From positions 1 to 34,148 of the forward strand of contig NZ_NPBY01000002.1 in the NCBI RefSeq assembly GCF_002272015.1: a stretch of 34,148 bases of DNA, in the 5' to 3' direction. The translations under genes were made by a program, and so were the position numbers. Source of the stretch: Paenibacillus campinasensis. GTDB taxonomy: Bacteria; Bacillota; Bacilli; Paenibacillales; Paenibacillaceae. Position 1 is the first letter of the stretch. Each line of letters begins with the position of its first letter. The notes under the pieces are model-generated. The model was not told where the DNA came from and searched no databases. It saw nothing but the letters and a program-made list of their open reading frames with translations. This document shows, in pieces, positions 24,943 through 33,652 of this stretch.

Positions 24943-24969
24943 TTTACAAGAGGATATTTAGAAAATGAA
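24941..24969 (-). promoter_or_regulatory. Candidate kduI promoter
   Basis: Read on the minus strand: TTCATT (24969-24964), 17 bases, then TAAAAT (24946-24941). The -10 overlaps the distal 12-bp repeat, which suits repression. The -35 is weak. Confidence 0.4.
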
Positions 24970-25142
24970 CTCAAAAAGAGGGGGGGGGCATGCGTTGCTT
25001 GCGTACATTCAGGCTAAGCAGTGCCTGTAAAATGGTGCTTCTCTCTTGCTTCTGCTGCAGGATTCAAATGATGACTGCTTGGAAAAACTAAATATAGCTG
25101 CACAGATCGGTACTTCTTATGGAAGGCGGGTGAGAGAAGCTT

Positions 25143-26027
25143 ATGAAAAAAACATTACTGCTCATCGTGCTGGCCCTTGCCGTCTCCGGGTTACGCATCA
25201 CATGCAACGCCATTTACGGATCAGGGATTCCGGTCCATCGGTTGGAGTCCTGGACAACAGCCGTAGAGCGCGGGCTGATGACGATCGCACATCGCGGAGC
25301 GTCCGGTTATGCTCCGGAGAACACAATCGCTGCATTTGATCAGGCGGTGAATATGCGGGCGGATATGCTGGAGCTTGATGTTCAATTCAGCCAAGACGGC
25401 CATGCCGTCGTCATTCATGATCCGACGGTTGACCGGACCACGGACGGGAAGGGAGCTGTTCAGAGCCTCACATTGGCGCAACTGCAGCGTCTGGATGCCG
25501 GAAGCTGGTATGAAACGTCTTTTCGCGGAGAGCGGATACCGACGCTGGAGCAGGTTCTTGAGCGGTACGGTGGGGAGGTCGGACTGTTGATTGAAGTCAA
25601 AGAAGCGGTCGCCGCAGAAGGAGTCGAGCGGAAATTAGTGGACATTTTGCAGCCGTATATGGCAACGGGCGAGGAGAATCGCCCCCGCGTCCCGCTGGTT
25701 GTACAGTCTTCGGACGCGGCTTTTCTTGAGCGATTGCACAAGCTTGCGCCGGAGCTTCCGCTTGGTGTCGTGATTACGCGTGCGGGAAGATTGTCGCATG
25801 ACGATATATTGGGTTATGCCCAGTATGCGGACTATATCAGCTTGCCGATCCGGCTTGTGAATAAAACGTCGGTGGGAAGAATTCATCAGATGGGATTGAA
25901 AGCCTTCGTCTGGACGATGCGGAATATACTGCAGGTGCCGTTGGTTGTGGAAGCCAGCGTTGATGGGATCATTACTGACTTCCCGGATATGGTGCCGACC
26001 CATATGAGAACATACAGTGAGCCTTAG
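25143..26027 (+). CDS. Secreted glycerophosphodiester phosphodiesterase
   Basis: A 294-residue GDPD-family enzyme that splits glycerophosphodiesters into glycerol 3-phosphate and an alcohol. An N-terminal hydrophobic segment (KKTLLLIVLALAVSGL) is a signal peptide or membrane anchor. The catalytic barrel has IAHRGASGYAPENTIAAF (catalytic His and Arg), ELDVQFSQDGHAVVIHDPTVDRTTDGKG (metal ligands and second His) and GLLIEVKE. The C-terminal AFVWTMRN and DGIITDFPD blocks are also standard. Length resembles B. subtilis GlpQ, which recycles teichoic-acid or phospholipid pieces. ATG 25143 follows GGCGGGTGAGAG. It appears monocistronic; no phosphate- or glycerol-related gene is adjacent. Confidence 0.9.
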   Translation: MKKTLLLIVLALAVSGLRITCNAIYGSGIPVHRLESWTTAVERGLMTIAHRGASGYAPENTIAAFDQAVNMRADMLELDVQFSQDGHAVVIHDPTVDRTTDGKGAVQSLTLAQLQRLDAGSWYETSFRGERIPTLEQVLERYGGEVGLLIEVKEAVAAEGVERKLVDILQPYMATGEENRPRVPLVVQSSDAAFLERLHKLAPELPLGVVITRAGRLSHDDILGYAQYADYISLPIRLVNKTSVGRIHQMGLKAFVWTMRNILQVPLVVEASVDGIITDFPDMVPTHMRTYSEP

Positions 26028-26262
26028 CCTCAATTGGTAGAGGATGGAAGGAGGCGTATTTTAGAAGCACACAGTTATTCAAAGAGGTAGATGGTAGATG
26101 TGAAAATGTATCCTCAATATGTCGCGTCATATATCTGTTATATAAAATTACATATAAAGATACTGATAACAAATTTCAAGCAGCATAAAAGAATGAAACG
26201 AAGAATTTGAGTGAATTTAATTTACATAGGCAGTATTCTGTTATAATATAAAATAAATTTAC

Positions 26263-26277
26263 GTCAATGTAATTGAC
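26263..26277. promoter_or_regulatory. Perfect inverted repeat overlapping a -35 box
   Basis: GTCAAT-GTA-ATTGAC; its right arm contains most of the TTGACA -35 box of the small-transcript promoter. It is a natural operator position for a repressor. Confidence 0.45.
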
Positions 26278-26302
26278 ACAAGAGGTTGGCGGTCATTATA
26301 AT
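26273..26302 (+). promoter_or_regulatory. Consensus sigma-A promoter of a small transcription unit
   Basis: TTGACA (26273-26278) and TATAAT (26297-26302), both perfect, are 18 bases apart. A second TATAAT at 26242 with TTTACA 15 bases upstream may be a weaker companion. The gap 26028-26260 otherwise holds nothing I recognise. Confidence 0.75.
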
Positions 26303-26373
26303 AGATGTTAATTAACAGGTATATATGGTTATATATGGTTATGAATACGTGGGAAGGGAGGAGCGGATCGCCA

Positions 26374-26511
26374 ATGGAGAAACGGAGTGTCATTATTAAA
26401 GGTTGGGCCTCGATTGTGTTGTGCATGATCTTAGTGTCAAGCCGTAGGTTAGAGCAGGAAGCTTCCCCAGGCAGCACGAATCGAGATCCCGATCGTACGC
26501 TTAATGCATAA
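26374..26511 (+). CDS. Small ORF, possible 45-residue membrane or secreted peptide
   Basis: Not a recognised family. The 45-residue product has a basic head (MEKR), one hydrophobic stretch (about residues 6-22, IIKGWASIVLCMILVSS) and a polar tail with charged residues and Pro, so it reads as a single-pass membrane peptide or a short exported precursor. ATG 26374 is preceded by GGGAGGAG ten bases upstream. It lies between a perfect-hexamer promoter (26273) and a hairpin terminator (26537), which supports real transcription. The alternative is that the ~260-base transcript is a non-coding RNA. A longer in-frame start at 26305 is possible but lacks a ribosome site. No Rap-type or sensor gene is adjacent. 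Confidence 0.4.
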   Translation: MEKRSVIIKGWASIVLCMILVSSRRLEQEASPGSTNRDPDRTLNA

Positions 26512-26536
26512 CAATTAACTTGGTTATATGAATCTG

Positions 26537-26569
26537 AGCCCCGAGCGTAAAGCCGGGGTTGTTTTATTT
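26537..26569 (+). terminator. Terminator of the small transcription unit
   Basis: AGCCCCG (26537-26543) pairs with CGGGGTT (26554-26560, one G-T pair), followed by GTTTTATTT. It isolates the small unit from the araA promoter. Confidence 0.7.
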
Positions 26570-26601
26570 GGTCTTCATGCAGTTTATTGTGACAGAGGAT
26601 C

Positions 26602-26630
26602 TTGATCTTTTGTGCTTCCAGGCTTACAAT
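26602..26630 (+). promoter_or_regulatory. araA promoter
   Basis: TTGATC (26602-26607) and TACAAT (26625-26630), spacing 17. The start point would fall about 26637, inside the AraR operator. It also shows that coding starts upstream of here are not real. Confidence 0.75.
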
Positions 26631-26635
26631 ATAGT

Positions 26636-26663
26636 CAACAAACTTGTACGTACAAATTTGTTG
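26636..26663. promoter_or_regulatory. AraR operator at the araA start point
   Basis: A 28-base near-perfect palindrome (one mismatched pair) around the core TTGTACGTACAA (26644-26655). The core matches the B. subtilis AraR consensus ATTTGTACGTACAAAT. It covers the predicted transcription start, so bound AraR would block initiation. Confidence 0.88.
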
Positions 26664-26682
26664 AAGATACATTATTGCAATT

Positions 26683-26698
26683 ATATGTATGTACAAGA
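26683..26698. promoter_or_regulatory. Second, weaker AraR site before araA
   Basis: ATATGTATGTACAAGA matches 12 of 16 consensus positions and lies about 40 bases (four helical turns) downstream of the main operator, a spacing suited to cooperative binding. Confidence 0.55.
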
Positions 26699-26732
26699 TA
26701 GAGGCAGCAATTATACAGGAGGCGTCGTAATT

Positions 26733-28220
26733 ATGGAATTGAAACCGCATTCTTTTTGGTTTGTCACTGGAAGTCAGCATCTGTACGGCCCGGAAACGCT
26801 GGATCAGGTTGCAGAGCATTCTCGAATCATTGCATCTGAGTTGGCTAAAGATTCTGTATTTCCGTACCCGATCGTATTCAAACCGATCGTCACGACATCT
26901 GATGAAATTTACAGTCTCATTCTGGAGGCGAACAACGATGAAAACTGCGCGGGTATTCTAACCTGGATGCACACGTTCTCTCCGGCCAAGATGTGGATCG
27001 CCGGATTGTCTCAGCTGCAGAAGCCGCTGCTTCATTTTCATACACAATTCAATCGCGATATTCCGTGGGAAACCATTGACATGGACTTCATGAACCTGAA
27101 CCAGTCAGCCCACGGGGATCGCGAATACGGTCATATCGGGGCGCGGCTCGGCATCGCCAGAAAGGTGGTTGTCGGTCACTGGGAAGATGCGGAGGTCCGG
27201 GGCAGCATTGCCGGTTGGATGAAGACGGCTGCCGCATATGCGGAAAGCCGCAGGCTGAAGGTGGCGCGGTTCGGCGATAATATGCGTCAGGTTGCGGTAA
27301 CGGAAGGGGATAAGGTTGAAGCTCAGATCAAGCTGGGCTGGTCCGTGAATGGTTATGGCATCGGGGATCTGGTACAGGTGATGAACGAGGTTAGCGATGC
27401 GGAAGTGAAGGAGCTGCTGGACGAATACGCCGAGCGGTACACGCTGACGAAGGAAGGGCTGACCGAAGGTCCTGTCCGGAGCTCGATCGCTTATCAGGCC
27501 CGCATTGAACTGGCGCTTAAGCGATTCCTGGTGGAAGGCGGCTTTGGCGCGTTTACAACGACCTTCGAGGATCTTCACGGCATGGAGCAGCTTCCCGGCC
27601 TTGCGGTGCAGCGCCTGATGGAGGCCGGCTACGGCTTCGGCGGGGAAGGCGACTGGAAGACAGCGGCACTGACGCGCGTGCTGAAGGTGCTTGCGAACAA
27701 CCAAAGCACATCCTTCATGGAAGATTACACCTACCATTTCGAGCCTGGCAATCATATGATTCTCGGTTCTCACATGCTGGAGGTGTGTCCGACCATTACA
27801 GCTGAGAAGCCGAGCATCGAGGTTCATCCGCTTGGCATCGGCGGAAAGAGTGACCCGGCCCGCCTCGTATTCAACGGTCAGGACGGTCCTGCAGTCAATG
27901 CATCTTTGGTTGATTTGGGGCATCGTTTCCGTCTGCTGGTCAACGTGGTGGATGGCGTCAAGGTCGAGAAGCCGATGCCGAAGCTGCCTGTAGCTCGCGT
28001 GCTGTGGAAGCCGCAGCCGTCGCTGCGTGAATCGGCCGAAGCCTGGATATTGGCCGGAGGTGCGCATCATACGGTGCTGTCGTATGCGATTACCGCAGAG
28101 CAGTTGGCGGATTGGTCCGAGATGGTAGGTATCGAGTCCGTTGTCATCGACAAGGACACGAACATCCAGCGGTTCAAGAATGAGCTTCGCTGGAGTGAAG
28201 CCGCCTACCGTCTGAGCTAA
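26733..28220 (+). CDS. araA: L-arabinose isomerase
   Basis: A 495-residue Mn2+-dependent isomerase converting L-arabinose to L-ribulose, first step of the pathway. It opens with [16 protein letters not shown] and carries the active-site blocks [13 protein letters not shown] (Glu305), [10 protein letters not shown] (Glu330), [11 protein letters not shown] (His347) and GGAHHTV (His445/446), equivalent to E. coli Glu306, Glu333, His350 and His450. ATG 26733 with AGGAGGCG upstream gives the family length; the open frame upstream crosses the promoter and operator. Two AraR sites precede it. araR follows after about 106 bases. Confidence 0.97.
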   Translation: MELKPHSFWFVTGSQHLYGPETLDQVAEHSRIIASELAKDSVFPYPIVFKPIVTTSDEIYSLILEANNDENCAGILTWMHTFSPAKMWIAGLSQLQKPLLHFHTQFNRDIPWETIDMDFMNLNQSAHGDREYGHIGARLGIARKVVVGHWEDAEVRGSIAGWMKTAAAYAESRRLKVARFGDNMRQVAVTEGDKVEAQIKLGWSVNGYGIGDLVQVMNEVSDAEVKELLDEYAERYTLTKEGLTEGPVRSSIAYQARIELALKRFLVEGGFGAFTTTFEDLHGMEQLPGLAVQRLMEAGYGFGGEGDWKTAALTRVLKVLANNQSTSFMEDYTYHFEPGNHMILGSHMLEVCPTITAEKPSIEVHPLGIGGKSDPARLVFNGQDGPAVNASLVDLGHRFRLLVNVVDGVKVEKPMPKLPVARVLWKPQPSLRESAEAWILAGGAHHTVLSYAITAEQLADWSEMVGIESVVIDKDTNIQRFKNELRWSEAAYRLS

Positions 28221-28326
28221 ACGGATCTGTCAGCATTCGCCCGGCCTATGATACAATAACGAGATAACTTTGCAATTTTTATCCTGACTTTTACGATTCG
28301 TAGGGCTAGAGGTGGATGATAAATAG

Positions 28327-29406
28327 ATGAGCAGACGGATTCCGAAGTATTTGGCATTAAAAAACGAGCTGTTGTCCTGGTTCGAAGCCGGAAGGCTGGA
28401 GACGGGCAAGCAGGTTCCTTCCGAACATGAGATTGCGGAGCAGTTCGGCGTGAGCCGCCAGACGGTTCGGCAGGCCTTCGGCGAGCTGGAGAAGGAAGGC
28501 TGGCTGGAGCGAATTCAGGGGAAAGGGACTTTTGCGCGAAATCCGAAGCGGCGGGAAAGCGAGAAGGTAAAGACGATCGGCATCATTACGACGTATATCT
28601 CCGACTATATCTTTCCCCATATCGTACGGGGCGCAGAGGCGGAGCTGCGGAGCAAGGGCTATCGGCTTCTGCTGTCCAGCACGGACAACAACAAGGAGAA
28701 GGAGATGGAGAGCCTGCGGCTTATGACAAGCCAGCCCCTGAGCGGCCTGATCATTGAGCCGACGAAGAGTGCGGAGGGCAATCCGAACCTGGGTTATTTC
28801 CTGTCGCTGCAAGAGCGCGGGATTCCCTATTTGATGATTAATGAAAAGTACAGGGAGCTGGAGTGCCCCTGCCTTAAAGTTGACGACGAATCCGGCGGTT
28901 ACATGGCTGCCAAGCATATGCTGGAGAAGGGACATACCTCCATTGCAGGCTTTTTCAAGCGAGATGATCTTCAGGGCGTGAACCGGTTAAAAGGGTTCCT
29001 GCGGGCACATCGTGAAGCAGGAATATCCCCGGCTCCCGAGCGAGTAATCACATATACGACGGAGCAAAAGGCGGATCTTCCACTTAAGCGGGCTGTGGAA
29101 ATGCTGCGTCTTCCAGCCGAGGGTCGGCCGACGGCAATGGTGGGCTATAATGACGAGCTGGCTGTTCTTCTGATGCAAGCCGCATCCCGGTGCGGGCTGC
29201 GAATTCCGGAGGACGTGTCCATCGTCGGCTTTGACGATTCCTCGCTGGCATCGGGCTTGAAGCTTACAACCTTGACGCATCCGAAAACGCAAATGGGGGA
29301 AATGGCAGCCAGACAACTGATTCAGATGATTGAGCAGGGCGGAGTGTTTGAGGACACCGTATACCTGCCAGAATTGGTAGAGCGGGAATCTGTCGCTCGG
29401 CGTTAA
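28327..29406 (+). CDS. araR: Arabinose-operon repressor AraR
   Basis: A 359-residue chimeric repressor. An N-terminal GntR winged helix (PSEHEIAEQFGVSRQTVRQAFGELEKEGWLERIQGKGTF, about 25-65) is joined to a LacI/GalR-type periplasmic-binding domain (KTIGIITTYISDYIFPHIVRGAEAEL onward, with SIVGFDDSSLASGLKLTTLTHPKTQMGEMA). This is the AraR arrangement; L-arabinose releases it from DNA. The palindromes before araA and araD match the known AraR consensus. ATG 28327 follows GAGGTGG. TACAAT at 28252-28257 may be a promoter of its own, with a poor -35. In B. subtilis araR is outside the operon and divergent from araE; here it lies between araA and araD. Confidence 0.94.
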   Translation: MSRRIPKYLALKNELLSWFEAGRLETGKQVPSEHEIAEQFGVSRQTVRQAFGELEKEGWLERIQGKGTFARNPKRRESEKVKTIGIITTYISDYIFPHIVRGAEAELRSKGYRLLLSSTDNNKEKEMESLRLMTSQPLSGLIIEPTKSAEGNPNLGYFLSLQERGIPYLMINEKYRELECPCLKVDDESGGYMAAKHMLEKGHTSIAGFFKRDDLQGVNRLKGFLRAHREAGISPAPERVITYTTEQKADLPLKRAVEMLRLPAEGRPTAMVGYNDELAVLLMQAASRCGLRIPEDVSIVGFDDSSLASGLKLTTLTHPKTQMGEMAARQLIQMIEQGGVFEDTVYLPELVERESVARR

Positions 29407-29477
29407 GCAGCAGCTGTATCGCTAAAGGGTGGCGGCGAAGGGAATGGCCGCCCCGAAGCGAGCCAGAGGTCCTGTAC

Positions 29478-29489
29478 TTGTACGTACAA
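29478..29489. promoter_or_regulatory. AraR operator before araD
   Basis: A perfect TTGTACGTACAA core lies between araR and araD, 39 bases before the araD start. No convincing promoter accompanies it, so it may act as an internal roadblock or mark a weak promoter. Confidence 0.75.
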
Positions 29490-29527
29490 CTATGACCTGT
29501 GTTAAGCGCGGAGAGGAGCGATGTTTC

Positions 29528-30217
29528 ATGTTGGAGGCATTGAAGGAGCAGGTGCTGCAGGCGAATCTGGACCTGCCTAAATACGGATTAGTGACATTTA
29601 CCTGGGGCAATGTGAGCGGCATTGACCGAGAGCGGGGCTTGTTTGTCATTAAGCCAAGCGGCGTGCCGTACGAAGAATTGAAGGCAGAGGACATGGTGGT
29701 GCTTGATCTGGAGGGCAATGTGGTGGAAGGGCATCTGAAGCCGTCCTCCGATACACCGACCCATCTGGTGTTATATCAGAATTTCAAAGAAATCGGCGGC
29801 ATTGTTCATACTCATTCTCCTTGGGGAACGAGCTGGGCCCAGGCCGGGCGAGCCTTGCCGGCATACGGAACAACACATGCGGATTACTTCTATGGCGAAA
29901 TTCCGGTGACCCGTCCGATGACCCGTTCGGAAATCGAAGGCGCTTATGAGCTGGAGACCGGAAAGGTGATCGTTGAACGGTTTGCCGATCTTGATCCGAA
30001 TCAGATGCCGGGCGTTCTCGTGCATTCGCACGCCCCGTTCACATGGGGCAAGGATGCCCATAATGCCGTTCATAATGCGGTCGTTCTGGAGGAGTGCGCC
30101 AAAATTGCGGCGAGAATGCTGCAGATCAATCCGGACAGCCAGCCGATGGATCAGACATTACTCGACCGGCATTTTCTAAGAAAGCATGGGGCGAAAGCGT
30201 ACTACGGGCAAGGCTGA
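29528..30217 (+). CDS. araD: L-ribulose-5-phosphate 4-epimerase
   Basis: A 229-residue class II aldolase-family epimerase converting L-ribulose 5-phosphate to D-xylulose 5-phosphate, the entry to the pentose phosphate pathway. The substrate blocks [27 protein letters not shown] and [11 protein letters not shown], and the metal-binding His residues in [18 protein letters not shown] and [12 protein letters not shown], are present. ATG 29528 has AGAGGAG upstream and gives the same length as B. subtilis AraD; the frame is open further upstream but crosses the AraR operator. araB follows after 73 bases. Confidence 0.95.
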   Translation: MLEALKEQVLQANLDLPKYGLVTFTWGNVSGIDRERGLFVIKPSGVPYEELKAEDMVVLDLEGNVVEGHLKPSSDTPTHLVLYQNFKEIGGIVHTHSPWGTSWAQAGRALPAYGTTHADYFYGEIPVTRPMTRSEIEGAYELETGKVIVERFADLDPNQMPGVLVHSHAPFTWGKDAHNAVHNAVVLEECAKIAARMLQINPDSQPMDQTLLDRHFLRKHGAKAYYGQG

Positions 30218-30290
30218 GCCGCAGCCTATCGTTATGTTCGGGGAAGGGAAGCTTGTGAACTTATAAGGAACTGAGGGGGAGGAATGAAAG

Positions 30291-31961
30291 ATGGGGAAGA
30301 AGTATACAATCGGCGTCGATTACGGCACACAGTCCGGCCGAGCCGTGCTGGTGGATCTGTCCAATGGGATGGAAGTGGCGGATCATGTGACACCATATCC
30401 GCATCATGTCATTGATGAGTATTTGCCTGGCTCTGGCCGCAAGCTGGAATACGACTGGGCGCTTCAGCATCCGGGAGATTATTTGGAGGTGCTTAGAAAC
30501 TCCGTGCCCGCTGTGCTTAAGGAATCGGGAATCGATCCGGAGAGCGTGATCGGCATCGGGATTGATTTTACCGCTTGTACGATGCTGCCGGTGGATGAGC
30601 AAGGCGAGCCGCTGTGCTTCAAGCCGGAGCTTGCGGATCATCCGCACAGCTGGGTGAAGCTGTGGAAGCATCATGCAGCACAGCCGGAGGCAGACAAAAT
30701 CAACCAGATTGCAGCAGAACGAGGGGAGAGCTTTCTGCCGCGCTACGGCGGGAAAATTTCGTCTGAGTGGATGATCGCAAAAATCTGGCAGATTCTTGAT
30801 GAAGCTCCGGAAATATATGAGCGTACCGATATGTTCTTGGAGGCGACAGACTGGGTGATTGCCCAGATGACCGGGAATATCGTTCGCAACAGCTGCACCG
30901 CAGGTTATAAAGCGATCTGGCACAAGCAGGACGGATATCCAAGCAAGGATTACTTCAAGGCGCTCGATCCCCGTCTGGAAAATCTGACAGACACGAAGCT
31001 GCGGGGCGAGGTGATTCCGCTTGGTACGAATGCAGGCGGCTTGACCGCGCCGATGGCCGAGATGATGGGCCTGAAACCTGGTATTGCCGTTGCGGTGGGC
31101 AATGTCGATGCTCATGCAGCCGTTCCGGCCGTCGGTGTGGTTACGCCAGGCAAGCTGGTTATGGCGATGGGAACGTCGATCTGTCATATGGTGCTCGGAA
31201 CCGAGGAGAAGCAGGTTGAGGGCATGTGCGGCGTGGTAGAAGACGGAATTATTCCCGGGTTGTACGGGTATGAGGCTGGTCAATCGGCGGTCGGAGATAT
31301 TTTTGAGTGGTATGTGAATGAGTCGCTCCCGGCCTATGTGGCCGAAGAAGCTGCCAAGGAAGGCATCGGCGTCCATCAATGGCTGGAACGAGAGGCAGCG
31401 CGCTACAAGCCAGGCCAGACAGGGCTGCTGGCTCTGGACTGGTGGAACGGTAATCGCTCCGTACTGGTGGATACGGATTTGACCGGCATGATGCTGGGCA
31501 TGACCTTGCTTACCAAGCCGCAGGAAGTGTATCGTGCGCTGCTGGAGGCAACCGCCTATGGCACTCGCAAAATTGTGGATGCCTTCCATCAGAATGGCGT
31601 AGCGGTTGATGTCCTGTATGCCTGCGGAGGGCTGCCGCAAAAGAACCGGCTGCTCATGCAAATTTATGCGGATGTGACCAATCGTGAAATTATCGTGGCC
31701 GATTCCAAGCAGACACCGGCGCTTGGAGCGGCGATGTTCGCGGCTGTCGCGGCCGGCGAAGAGGCGGGCGGGTACGCCTCCATTATCGACGCAGCTGCGA
31801 GCATGGCGCGCGTGAAGGAAGAAACCTTCAAGCCGATTCCGGAGCATGTGGCCGTATACGAGCAGCTGTACCAGGAATACAGCAGACTGCATGACTATTT
31901 CGGACGCGGTGAGAACGATGTGATGAAAAGGCTGAAGCGAATTAAACAAGCAGCTGAATGA
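30291..31961 (+). CDS. araB: L-ribulokinase
   Basis: A 556-residue FGGY-family kinase that phosphorylates L-ribulose to L-ribulose 5-phosphate with ATP. The N-terminal phosphate loop [18 protein letters not shown], the [15 protein letters not shown] block, the [13 protein letters not shown] segment, [13 protein letters not shown] and the C-terminal [19 protein letters not shown] are standard AraB features, and length is normal. ATG 30291 follows GGGGGAGG with eight-base spacing. The gene order araA-araR-araD-araB differs from the B. subtilis araABD order. Confidence 0.96.
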   Translation: MGKKYTIGVDYGTQSGRAVLVDLSNGMEVADHVTPYPHHVIDEYLPGSGRKLEYDWALQHPGDYLEVLRNSVPAVLKESGIDPESVIGIGIDFTACTMLPVDEQGEPLCFKPELADHPHSWVKLWKHHAAQPEADKINQIAAERGESFLPRYGGKISSEWMIAKIWQILDEAPEIYERTDMFLEATDWVIAQMTGNIVRNSCTAGYKAIWHKQDGYPSKDYFKALDPRLENLTDTKLRGEVIPLGTNAGGLTAPMAEMMGLKPGIAVAVGNVDAHAAVPAVGVVTPGKLVMAMGTSICHMVLGTEEKQVEGMCGVVEDGIIPGLYGYEAGQSAVGDIFEWYVNESLPAYVAEEAAKEGIGVHQWLEREAARYKPGQTGLLALDWWNGNRSVLVDTDLTGMMLGMTLLTKPQEVYRALLEATAYGTRKIVDAFHQNGVAVDVLYACGGLPQKNRLLMQIYADVTNREIIVADSKQTPALGAAMFAAVAAGEEAGGYASIIDAAASMARVKEETFKPIPEHVAVYEQLYQEYSRLHDYFGRGENDVMKRLKRIKQAAE

Positions 31962-32101
31962 TCATCATGTGACCGGATAGGTGACATAAAAAGGTGAATC
32001 AATTGAAGCGGTGATTCGTTTGAAGGCTCTTGAAGCAGGTTTCCTAAGCTCGGGATCGGGAAGCTGCTCCATCAGTCAAGCGAAGGGAGGAATAGACGGT
32101 C

Positions 32102-33277
32102 ATGTCAGATGCTTTAATGAATGCACGGCGTCTGCTGGAGCAGATGAAGCAGCGGGGAACGGCATTTCACGGACTGGAGCTGATGCTGCTGGAGCGCGGC
32201 GCGCTTGCCCAGGTGGGAGGCTATTTACGAGAGCAGGGTCTTGCCCAGCCTGTCGTGGTCGCCGATGCTCACACCTGCGAAGCGGCAGGCAAAGAACTGC
32301 TCGGACGTTTGAAGGATGAAGGAATTGACGTTCGGCTCATTCTGATTGAGCCAGACGCCCAAGGCGACGTGGTGGCTGATGAACGCTCGCTGATGCAGCT
32401 GTTTATCGAAGCGGCGCCAGAGAAGACGGGATGTCTCATTGCCGTCGGATCAGGCACGATTCATGACATTACCCGCTTTGTAAGCCATCGGAGTCAGCTG
32501 CCCTTCCTGTCGGTTCCGACCGCACCGTCTGTGGATGGGTTTACTTCGGCAGGGGCTCCGATCATTGTGAAGGGGGTTAAGCAGACGTTTCAGGCTTCGG
32601 CGCCAGCAGCGATATTTGCGGATCTGGACGTGCTGATGAAAGCCCCGCAGTCTCTGGTGGCTGCCGGCTTTGGTGATATGCTGGGCAAGTACACCTCCCT
32701 GTTTGATTGGAGGCATTCATCCTCCATCGGTGGCGAGCCTTATGATGAACAAGTAGCGGCGATTACGGAAGCGGCGCTGCTGGCCTGTGTCGAGCATGTC
32801 CAGGACATCGGACAGCGTTCGGAGACGGGCATCCGCGTGCTGATGACCGCGCTGATCGAGTCCGGGATCGCCATGCTGTTGTTCGGGCAGTCCCATCCGG
32901 CATCCGGGGCAGAGCACCATCTGTCTCATTATTGGGAGATGGAGTTCCTAAGCGAGGGCAGACGAGCGCTGCTGCATGGCGCGAAGGTCGGTGTGGCTGC
33001 CGCAGAGATTTCACAGCTGTATCACGATGCGGTCGACAGCGGCATTTTCCCTTATGCAGAGCCGGAAGGGCTCGCACGCCATCGGGAGCGAATTCAGGAC
33101 TGGCTCACCAAGGTGCCTTCGCCGGACCGGCTTCGTTCTTTGCTGAAGCAGGCCGGAGGGCCGTCCACCCATGAAGAGCTGGGGATCGAGGAGAAGCTGG
33201 TGCAGCGCAGCCTTCAGGAGGCGCACACCTTGCGGAACCGCCACACCCTGCTTCGGGCGCTGAATGAAGTGAGATAA
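32102..33277 (+). CDS. araM: Glycerol-1-phosphate dehydrogenase AraM
   Basis: A 391-residue enzyme of the AraM/EgsA family, which reduces dihydroxyacetone phosphate to sn-glycerol 1-phosphate, the archaeal-type lipid stereoisomer. Typical blocks are IAVGSGTIHDITRFVSH, PFLSVPTAPSVDGFTSAGAPI, the metal-ligand region AAGFGDMLGKYTSLFDWRHS, and the His-rich SGAEHHLSHYWEM. B. subtilis AraM (about 394 residues) also lies in its ara operon. ATG 32102 follows AAGGGAGGAA. A small hairpin (GAATCA/TGATTC, near 31995-32016) lies in the 140-base gap after araB, but with no T tract, so the gene probably shares the ara transcript. Its link to arabinose use is not explained by its reaction. Confidence 0.92.
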   Translation: MSDALMNARRLLEQMKQRGTAFHGLELMLLERGALAQVGGYLREQGLAQPVVVADAHTCEAAGKELLGRLKDEGIDVRLILIEPDAQGDVVADERSLMQLFIEAAPEKTGCLIAVGSGTIHDITRFVSHRSQLPFLSVPTAPSVDGFTSAGAPIIVKGVKQTFQASAPAAIFADLDVLMKAPQSLVAAGFGDMLGKYTSLFDWRHSSSIGGEPYDEQVAAITEAALLACVEHVQDIGQRSETGIRVLMTALIESGIAMLLFGQSHPASGAEHHLSHYWEMEFLSEGRRALLHGAKVGVAAAEISQLYHDAVDSGIFPYAEPEGLARHRERIQDWLTKVPSPDRLRSLLKQAGGPSTHEELGIEEKLVQRSLQEAHTLRNRHTLLRALNEVR

Positions 33278-33291
33278 TACCTAAGACAATC

Positions 33292-33360
33292 AGACCTCAT
33301 GCTTGGAAGGGATCACAGGGATGTCCTGTACCTCTTTTCCAGTGGCATGAGGTCTTTTTT
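33292..33360 (+). terminator. Terminator of the ara operon
   Basis: AGACCTCATGC (33292-33302) pairs perfectly with GCATGAGGTCT (33345-33355), followed by T5. The loop contains an inner ACAGG/CCTGT hairpin and outer GGAA/TTCC pairing. The stretch 33361-33451 shows nothing else. Confidence 0.88.
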
Positions 33361-33451
33361 GGCTGTGGCTCTGATGAACTTTAAACAGGTAGAATTTTTA
33401 TTCGGAAAGATAAGTGTCTTGATAGGATTTAAGTTAGCTTTAGCCTAGATC

Positions 33452-33637
33452 TCATATATAATTCGGTTTATCAAAATCTGTGACTGTATATGTATTGTAT
33501 ATATGTATTGAAGTCATCGGTGTAACATCAACGACTAGACCATTATTTTGCGCAGCACTGATTGAATGAATCCCAAGAGTAGAAATGGTTAAGAAGCTCA
33601 TCAAAAGAGAGACAATAAGATAGCTAATCCTCTTCAT
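33452..33637 (-). CDS. Small predicted secreted protein, unrecognised
   Basis: A 61-residue product with a clear signal peptide: KR head, hydrophobic core (ISYLIVSLLMSFLTISTLGI) and a likely cleavage after SISAA. That leaves a mature part of only about 32 residues (QNNGLVVDVTPMTSIHIYNTYTVTDFDKPNYI). The start at 33637 has AAGGAAG seven bases upstream, a strong signal that it is translated. It lies 15 bases after the stop of the next minus-strand gene, suggesting one transcript. The short mature region could be a complete peptide or the remnant of a longer secreted protein cut by an early stop. I do not recognise the family. Local DNA is more AT-rich than the ara genes. Confidence 0.55.
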   Translation of the reverse strand: MKRISYLIVSLLMSFLTISTLGIHSISAAQNNGLVVDVTPMTSIHIYNTYTVTDFDKPNYI

Positions 33638-33652
33638 TTATACACTTCCTTG

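Noticed and set aside
26022..26050. tRNA D-arm-like stretch (AGCCTCAATTGGTAGAGG)
   Set aside because: No acceptor, anticodon or T-arm pairing follows, there is one base too many in the D-arm, and it overlaps the end of the phosphodiesterase gene.
26259..26819. 186-codon minus-strand frame across the small unit and araA promoter
   Set aside because: It crosses two promoters, two operators, a terminator and the start of araA; no family resemblance.
30261..31949. 562-codon open frame antisense to araB
   Set aside because: It mirrors araB codon bias, has no recognisable domain and is rich in His/Arg/Gln as shadow frames are; araB on the other strand is unambiguous.
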